The notes under the pieces were generated by a model. The model saw only the letters and a list, made by a program, of their open reading frames with translations. It searched no databases and was not told the DNA's origin. From assembly GCA_905214925.1 (NCBI GenBank), contig CAJMOB010000016.1:11352-75351 (forward strand): a DNA stretch of 64,000 nt, in the 5' to 3' direction. The stretch is from Scybalomonas sp905214925 (lineage in GTDB: Bacteria > Bacillota > Clostridia > Lachnospirales > Lachnospiraceae). A program made the translations under genes and the position numbers. This document shows, piece after piece, positions 59,071 through 64,000 of the stretch. Every line of letters begins with the position of its first letter. Position 1 is the first letter of the stretch.

Positions 59071-60432
59071 ATGGGTAGAACAAATGATCTAGGACAAGAT
59101 CCTATCGTATCACTCGTCATTCGACTGGCAATTCCAACAATGATCGCTCAATTTGTCAACGTTCTTTATGCCATTGTCGACCGTATGTACATTGGAAATA
59201 TTCCACAAATTGGAGATACTGCCTTAGCAGGCGTTGGCGTATGCAGCCCTATTATTACACTGCTCACTTCCTTTGGTACTTTAGTGGGAATCGGTGGTTC
59301 TGTTCTCGTCTCTATGAGACTTGGAGAAAAAAATCAAAAAAAAGCCGAAGAAATTCTTGCCAACTGTTTTTTGATGTTGGTCATTCTTTCCGCTATTTTA
59401 ACTATCCTTTTCCTTTTATTAAAAGGAAAATTACTTATTTGGTTCGGTGCTAGTTCTATCACCTTTCCTTATGCCAATACGTATTTAACAATTTATACTG
59501 CAGGTACTTTTTTTGCCTTAATGGCACTTGGGATGAATTATTTCATTATTTGTCAAGGCTATTCCACTATCGGTATGCTAACTGTATTAATCGGCGCGAT
59601 TCTAAACATTATTTTAGACTCTGTTTTTATTTTTGTTTTTCAACTAGGAGTTGCTGGTGCCGCTCTTGCAACTGTTATCTCCCAATTCGCGTCCTGTCTT
59701 TTTGTTATTTGCTTTTTATTTAGCAAAAAACCAAAAGTTCGAATCACTTTTTCTGGATATTCCTTTTTTATTATAAAGAGAGTTCTTATGATTGGTTTTT
59801 CACCTTTTGTTATTCTCGCTACCGATAGCGTTTTAATTATTGCACTCAATACGGTGCTTCAGCACTATGGCGGTTCGGATGGAGATATGCTCATCGCTGC
59901 AGCTACCATTGTACAAAGTTATATGACATTGATCACTTCTCCAATGCTTGGAATTACTGGCGGTTCCCAACCACTTTTAAGCTATAACTACGGGGCAAAA
60001 GAAGAAAAACGGGTGACAAAAGGAATTCAAACGGTTGTCGTTTTTTGCTTAATTTTCACAACCATTATGTTCTTTATTTCCCGTTTCCTCCCTCAATACT
60101 TTGTTAGACTATTCACTTCGGATCCAAACTATATGGATTTATCCATCTGGGGAATTAAAGTATTTACATTGAGTGTGATTCCATTAAGTTTTCAATATGC
60201 GTTTGTAGATACTTTTACGGCTTTAAGTGCAACAAAAGTTGCTCTTTGTCTTTCTTTAGCAAGAAAAGCTCTTTATCTCATTTTAACAATCCTATTGCCA
60301 ATTCTCTTCGTTGCTCGCTCTGCCTTTTATGCCGAACCACTTTCTGATTTCATCGCTTCGATTGCTTCAACCCTTGTGTTCTTTTTGTTTTATAAAAAGC
60401 ACATGGAACGGCGTATGGCAGGAATTTCTTAG
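59071..60432 (+). CDS. MATE family efflux transporter (second copy)
   Basis: A 453-residue, 12-segment transporter, opening MGRTNDLGQDPIVSLVIRLA with VLYAIVDRMYIGNIPQIGDT, clearly paralogous to the one at 40711-42084 (for example the shared FYAEP/YYAEP-x-SD segment near the C-terminus). Other marks: GAILNIILDSVFIFVFQLGV and QPLLSYNYGAKEEKRVTKGI. Substrate unknown. It stands alone between lgt and ychF. Confidence 0.92.
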   Translation: MGRTNDLGQDPIVSLVIRLAIPTMIAQFVNVLYAIVDRMYIGNIPQIGDTALAGVGVCSPIITLLTSFGTLVGIGGSVLVSMRLGEKNQKKAEEILANCFLMLVILSAILTILFLLLKGKLLIWFGASSITFPYANTYLTIYTAGTFFALMALGMNYFIICQGYSTIGMLTVLIGAILNIILDSVFIFVFQLGVAGAALATVISQFASCLFVICFLFSKKPKVRITFSGYSFFIIKRVLMIGFSPFVILATDSVLIIALNTVLQHYGGSDGDMLIAAATIVQSYMTLITSPMLGITGGSQPLLSYNYGAKEEKRVTKGIQTVVVFCLIFTTIMFFISRFLPQYFVRLFTSDPNYMDLSIWGIKVFTLSVIPLSFQYAFVDTFTALSATKVALCLSLARKALYLILTILLPILFVARSAFYAEPLSDFIASIASTLVFFLFYKKHMERRMAGIS

Positions 60433-60459
60433 AAAGGAACAAAATTCTTCCTTTCTAAG
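60428..60459 (+). terminator. hairpin over the stop codon of the MATE gene
   Basis: CTTAGAAAGGA (60428-60438) and TCCTTTCTAAG (60449-60459), 11 bp perfect, includes the TAG stop. No clear T-run follows, so it may be an mRNA 3' stabiliser rather than a full terminator. Confidence 0.5.
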
Positions 60460-60597
60460 AAAATGTGTGCTAGAATATAGAATGGTTTATGGATACTTGA
60501 ACTTTTTCCTTTTTCTTTTTTATCGTCTCTTTATGATGACACAGTACTAGAAAAGAAAAAGAATGATAGAACTTATGAGAAAGAAAGGATTACAATT

Positions 60598-61695
60598 ATG
60601 AAATTAGGTATTGTTGGATTACCAAATGTCGGTAAAAGTACATTATTCAATTCTTTAACAAAAGCAGGAGCAGAATCTGCAAACTATCCATTCTGTACAA
60701 TCGATCCAAACGTTGGTGTTGTAACCGTTCCAGATGAAAGATTACAAGTGCTTGGAAAAATGTATAATACAAAGAAAATCGTTCCAGCGTTTATTGAATT
60801 CGTTGATATTGCTGGACTTGTAAAAGGTGCTTCCAAAGGAGAAGGTCTTGGAAACCAATTTTTAGCAAACATCCGTGAAGTAGATGCGATTGTCCATGTG
60901 GTTCGTTGCTTTGAAGATAGTAATATTGTCCATGTAGATGGAAGCATTAGCCCTCTTCGTGATATTGAAACAATTAACTTTGAATTAATTTTCTCTGATA
61001 TTGAAATTTTAGATCGCCGTATTGCAAAGTCAAGCAAAGGGGCAAAAAATGACAAAAACCTTGCGAAAGAAGTTGAATTATTAAATCGAATTAAAACACA
61101 TCTTGAAGAAGGTAAACTTGCGAAAACATTTGAGCTTGATAATGAAGACGAAGAAGAAATTTTCAATTCTTGCAATCTCTTAACTGCAAAACCAGTGATC
61201 TTTGCTGCAAACGTAAATGAAGATAGTATGGCCGACGACGGAGCTACCAATGAGTTTGTTGCACAAGTAAGAGAATATGCAAAACAGTTTAACTGCGAAG
61301 TATTCACAGTTTGTGCTCAAATGGAACAAGAAATTTCTGAATTAGATGAAGACGAAAGAAAAGAATTCCTTGAAGATCTTGGATTAACCGAATCTGGTCT
61401 TGATAAATTAATCCGTGCAAGCTACTCTCTTCTTGGACTTTTAAGCTATTTAACAGCAGGAGAACAAGAAGTTCGCGCTTGGACAATTACAAAAGGCACA
61501 AAAGCACCTCAAGCTGCTGGTAAAATTCACTCCGATTTCGAACGCGGCTTTATCCGTGCTGACGTTGTAAACTACAATGATTTAGTAGAAAACGGTTCTA
61601 TGGCTGCTGCCCGCGAAAAAGGACTCGTTCGCTCTGAAGGAAAAGAGTATGTTATGCAAGATGGAGACGTTGTATTATTCAAATTTAATGTATAA
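60598..61695 (+). CDS. ychF: redox-responsive ATPase YchF (Obg family)
   Basis: A 365-residue universally conserved P-loop ATPase. G1 GIVGLPNVGKSTLFNSLTKA, switch NYPFCTIDPNVGVVTVPDER, G3 DIAGLVKGASKGEGLGNQFL, and a C-terminal TGS domain with TAGEQEVRAWTITKGTKAPQ and AGKIHSDFERGFIRADVV. It associates with ribosomes and stress control. Monocistronic with a good AGAAAGGA site; ended by an 18-bp stem terminator. Confidence 0.96.
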   Translation: MKLGIVGLPNVGKSTLFNSLTKAGAESANYPFCTIDPNVGVVTVPDERLQVLGKMYNTKKIVPAFIEFVDIAGLVKGASKGEGLGNQFLANIREVDAIVHVVRCFEDSNIVHVDGSISPLRDIETINFELIFSDIEILDRRIAKSSKGAKNDKNLAKEVELLNRIKTHLEEGKLAKTFELDNEDEEEIFNSCNLLTAKPVIFAANVNEDSMADDGATNEFVAQVREYAKQFNCEVFTVCAQMEQEISELDEDERKEFLEDLGLTESGLDKLIRASYSLLGLLSYLTAGEQEVRAWTITKGTKAPQAAGKIHSDFERGFIRADVVNYNDLVENGSMAAAREKGLVRSEGKEYVMQDGDVVLFKFNV

Positions 61696-61745
61696 TCCTC
61701 TTTTAAATCGGATAAAAAATAGATGGTATCCGTTGTTTATACGGT

Positions 61746-61787
61746 AAAAAAAGAAACAAGAGAACAACATCTCTTGTTTCTTTTTTT
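61746..61787. terminator. 18-bp stem terminator, ychF / histidine kinase
   Basis: An A-rich arm (61746-61763, containing AAGAAACAAGAGA) and its exact complement (61770-61787) with a 6-base loop. T-runs on both strands serve the two convergent genes. Confidence 0.85.
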
Positions 61788-63492
61788 ACTCTTCTTTTTT
61801 TTGCTTTGGAATTCTTGTTATAATTTTTGTTCCAACCCCCAATTGACTTTCAATCGTTAGATGATATTGTTGTCCATAATATAATTTAATTCGCTCATTG
61901 ACATTGCGAAGACCATATCCTTTTGACTGCTGTGTCAAAATCGTATCAATGATTTTTTGCTCCATCCCAATTCCATTATCCTCCACCACAATCAAAATAT
62001 CGGCTCCATCGCTTTTTGCTGTCACAATTAACTTTCCTCTTCCATCGGTTTTTAAATCAATTCCATGGTCAATGGCATTTTCCACCATAGGCTGTAAAAT
62101 TAAATTTAAAACAAGATAATCTCCTAACCCCTCTTCCACTTTAATCTCCGTATCAAATTCATAATCATGCATAATTAACTGGATTTGTAAGTAAGATTTC
62201 ATATTCTCAATTTCATCTTTTAAAGATAAAATATTATTTCCTTTATTTAAGGCTGTTCGATAAAAAGAAGACATAGCTAATGTAATTTTACTAATCTCTT
62301 CGCTATTTTGTTCTAATGCGATCCAATTGATCAAAGAAAGAGAATTATATAAAAAGTGGGGATTAATCTGAGCCTGTAATGCTCGCATTTCATATTCTTT
62401 TTGTTTAATTTTACTCTCATACACTTCTTCAATCAGTTGCTTAATGCGAGTGAGCATTTTATTAAACCCCCGAATTAACTCTCCTATTTCATCTTGGGCA
62501 TCGCTATGCACTCTCATTTCCAACGTTCCTTGCTCCACGGATTCCATATTAGATTTTAACTGTTCAATTCCTTTAATTGTGCGATTAGTGATAATTCGAA
62601 TACAAAGGAAGGATAAGCAAATACAGAGAATAACGCCGATAATAACATCTTTCATAATTCTTTCAATTTCCATCTGAATACTTTGAGAAGAACGATATAA
62701 ATAGGCTGTCCAATCATTTTCTGTCGCTTTCTTTTTTGTCACAATATAATCTTCTTGCTTTTTCTCCTCTTCAATCACCTGTTCTAACGATATTTGTTGC
62801 CATTCTTTGTCTTTTGAAAACTTCTGTGTATCATAAAGAATCCTGCCATTTTGATCAAGCATATAAATACCATAATCAGTGTTTGTCATATTTTGAAACT
62901 GCTCAAATAATTTATGATAATCTACTTCAATATAAATAATATTTACTTTCTCTTCTTGTTGTAATGAAGGGATTCGTCTTGCTGAAAACACCTTCTTTTG
63001 ATTTGGAAGAAAAACCCAGTGAGGAAGACGATCGTTTTTAATTTCAGAAAACCATGATTTATTTTTAATTTTAGAAACAGGCATAATGCTATTTTCAAAT
63101 CCGGCTTCATTGGAGTCAACATAGAGCGTAATCCTTTGTATCTCTTTATGAAAGTATTTCATAGAGCCAACTAAAGAATTAAATCCATCACTATAATCCA
63201 AATATTTTTCATAATTGGAATTATAAGAATCATTGCAAATTCTCTCCACGGTACTACTAAAGGAAATATAATCACTTAAATTATTATACACTTTTATCTG
63301 TCCATCAAGACTAGAAATCGCCTGTTTTAAATAATCTTCATTTCGAACGGCTTCTTGTCGATATAAAATTTCTTGCACTTGAATCATAACAACAGTTCCA
63401 ATGAGAAGCAAAGGAATAAGTCCAAAACAAAAATAGTTAAAGATCAACTTATTGCGAAGTTTCATATCTTTAAACCATTTTGGTTGCCTCAC
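61786..63492 (-). CDS. YesM-type sensor histidine kinase
   Basis: A 568-residue kinase. Membrane segments about 17-38 and 283-303 flank a large outside sensing domain. HAMP follows (KGIEQLKSNMESVEQGTLEM), then the His_kinase domain with phosphoacceptor in QINPHFLYNSLSLINW, and the ATPase domain (NAIDHGIDLK; VVEDNGIGMEQ; GYGLRNVNERIKLYY). GTG start overlapping the regulator stop by four bases, so the two are translationally coupled. Such pairs usually respond to extracellular sugars or peptides. No transporter genes are seen beside it in the window. Confidence 0.9.
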   Translation of the reverse strand: MRQPKWFKDMKLRNKLIFNYFCFGLIPLLLIGTVVMIQVQEILYRQEAVRNEDYLKQAISSLDGQIKVYNNLSDYISFSSTVERICNDSYNSNYEKYLDYSDGFNSLVGSMKYFHKEIQRITLYVDSNEAGFENSIMPVSKIKNKSWFSEIKNDRLPHWVFLPNQKKVFSARRIPSLQQEEKVNIIYIEVDYHKLFEQFQNMTNTDYGIYMLDQNGRILYDTQKFSKDKEWQQISLEQVIEEEKKQEDYIVTKKKATENDWTAYLYRSSQSIQMEIERIMKDVIIGVILCICLSFLCIRIITNRTIKGIEQLKSNMESVEQGTLEMRVHSDAQDEIGELIRGFNKMLTRIKQLIEEVYESKIKQKEYEMRALQAQINPHFLYNSLSLINWIALEQNSEEISKITLAMSSFYRTALNKGNNILSLKDEIENMKSYLQIQLIMHDYEFDTEIKVEEGLGDYLVLNLILQPMVENAIDHGIDLKTDGRGKLIVTAKSDGADILIVVEDNGIGMEQKIIDTILTQQSKGYGLRNVNERIKLYYGQQYHLTIESQLGVGTKIITRIPKQKKEE

Positions 63493-64000
63493 TCTTCACC
63501 ACCTCCAATATCTCGGTATTTTTGCGGACTCACCCCAAAATACTCACGAAAACTTTGACAAAAATAGGATACATTTGGATAGCCTACTTCACAACTAATG
63601 GTTACAATTTTTTCCTTTGTTTTCTCTAACTTTTCTTTTGCTTGCTCCATACGATAAGACTTGATATATTTGCTTAAATTTTGTCCTGTTTCCTTTTTAA
63701 ATAAATGGCTTAAATAGCTAGGTGCCATGTGAACCATATCCGCTAATTGGTCTACCCCTATCTCTTCTCCATAGTGATTTGCTATATACTCTTTTATCAT
63801 CTCTACTTCTTTATGTAAATTAGAAGGACTTCTTAGAAACTCTTCTTCTAAGTAATGAATGGTTCCATTAATAATTTCCATCACCGTAGAAAATTGATCC
63901 GCCCGATAGAGTCGATCAATATCTTTATTGAATTCGTTTTCCCTCTCCTTTGGCAAACTTTTATAAAAATCTTTTAAAAGACTAGAAAAAATAAATTTAA
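63489..64000 (-). CDS. YesN-type response regulator, C-terminal part (cut by window edge)
   Basis: The frame remains open to the window end, so the N-terminal receiver domain lies beyond it. The visible 170 residues have an AraC-type double helix-turn-helix: YGEEIGVDQLADMVHMAPSY, LSHLFKKETGQNLSKYIKSY, RMEQAKEKLEKTKEKIVTIS, and the signature VGYPNVSYFCQSFREYFGVS followed by PQKYRD. It is the transcriptional output of the adjacent kinase, likely controlling sugar or peptide uptake genes. Confidence 0.88.
   Translation of the reverse strand, partial: KFIFSSLLKDFYKSLPKERENEFNKDIDRLYRADQFSTVMEIINGTIHYLEEEFLRSPSNLHKEVEMIKEYIANHYGEEIGVDQLADMVHMAPSYLSHLFKKETGQNLSKYIKSYRMEQAKEKLEKTKEKIVTISCEVGYPNVSYFCQSFREYFGVSPQKYRDIGGGEE

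Noticed and set aside
60684..61307. 207-codon frame opposite ychF
   Set aside because: Ser/Phe-rich mirror of the highly conserved ychF coding strand; no start signal.

Overview
The window comes from a low-GC, endospore-forming anaerobic Clostridia genome, most likely a Lachnospirales member. The evidence is sigE/spoIIGA and sigG, a dcw division cluster ending in ftsZ-spoIIGA-sigE, a selenium-cofactor gene set, pta, an iron alcohol dehydrogenase, and AT-rich DNA with strong AGGAGG ribosome sites. Species cannot be assigned from the sequence alone.

Region 1 (1 to about 20,560) is the right part of a siphovirus-type prophage; its tail and lysis genes lie off the left edge. All lytic genes are on the minus strand. 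Reading from right to left they are: an early operon from a perfect-consensus promoter (11592-11620), small early genes, an HUH (rolling-circle type) replication initiator, more small genes, a DUF1492/ArpU-like late regulator, then terS, terL, portal, minor capsid, scaffold and major capsid protein. The lysogeny arm is on the plus strand: a short CI-type repressor without a cleavable S24 domain, a stand-alone HsdR-N nuclease, a secreted Ig-like protein and a large serine integrase. Three small regulatory devices appear in sequence the genes do not explain. The first is a predicted antisense RNA over the rep leader (10385-10486). The second is a 33-codon ORF behind two LexA boxes (13258-13439). 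The third is a 13-bp inverted repeat that covers the integrase start codon.

Between the integrase and the right end of the prophage lies a two-gene cargo (16217-20456): a SIR2-family predicted NADase and a membrane-anchored KAP-type P-loop NTPase. This is probably an anti-phage system carried by the prophage and is the main candidate for something undescribed. The chromosome resumes inside a peptidoglycan-binding protein gene whose 5' part is missing (20546-20959), which marks the probable attR.

Region 2 (21-32 kb) is ordinary chromosome: iron alcohol dehydrogenase, secreted family-10 glycosidase-like protein, a ComEC-like metallo-hydrolase lipoprotein, ilvE, thyA-folA, DUF3006, and argH behind a probable ArgR operator. 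Region 3 (32-40 kb) is a selenium-cofactor locus (DUF3343, ywqG, yedF, yqeB, yqeC, divergent selD, then pta and an EF2568-type cysteine desulfurase), as in genomes that make selenium-dependent molybdenum hydroxylases. Region 4 (40-58 kb) holds sigG, a MATE pump, a GNAT enzyme, acylphosphatase, sigE, spoIIGA, hisS and the dcw cluster (ftsZ, ftsQ, ftsW, murD, mraY, two class B PBPs, ftsL, rsmH), with no murG or mraZ in the block. Region 5 (58-64 kb) has lgt, a second MATE pump, ychF and a YesM/YesN-type two-component pair cut by the window edge. No rRNA, tRNA, IS element or CRISPR array was recognised.
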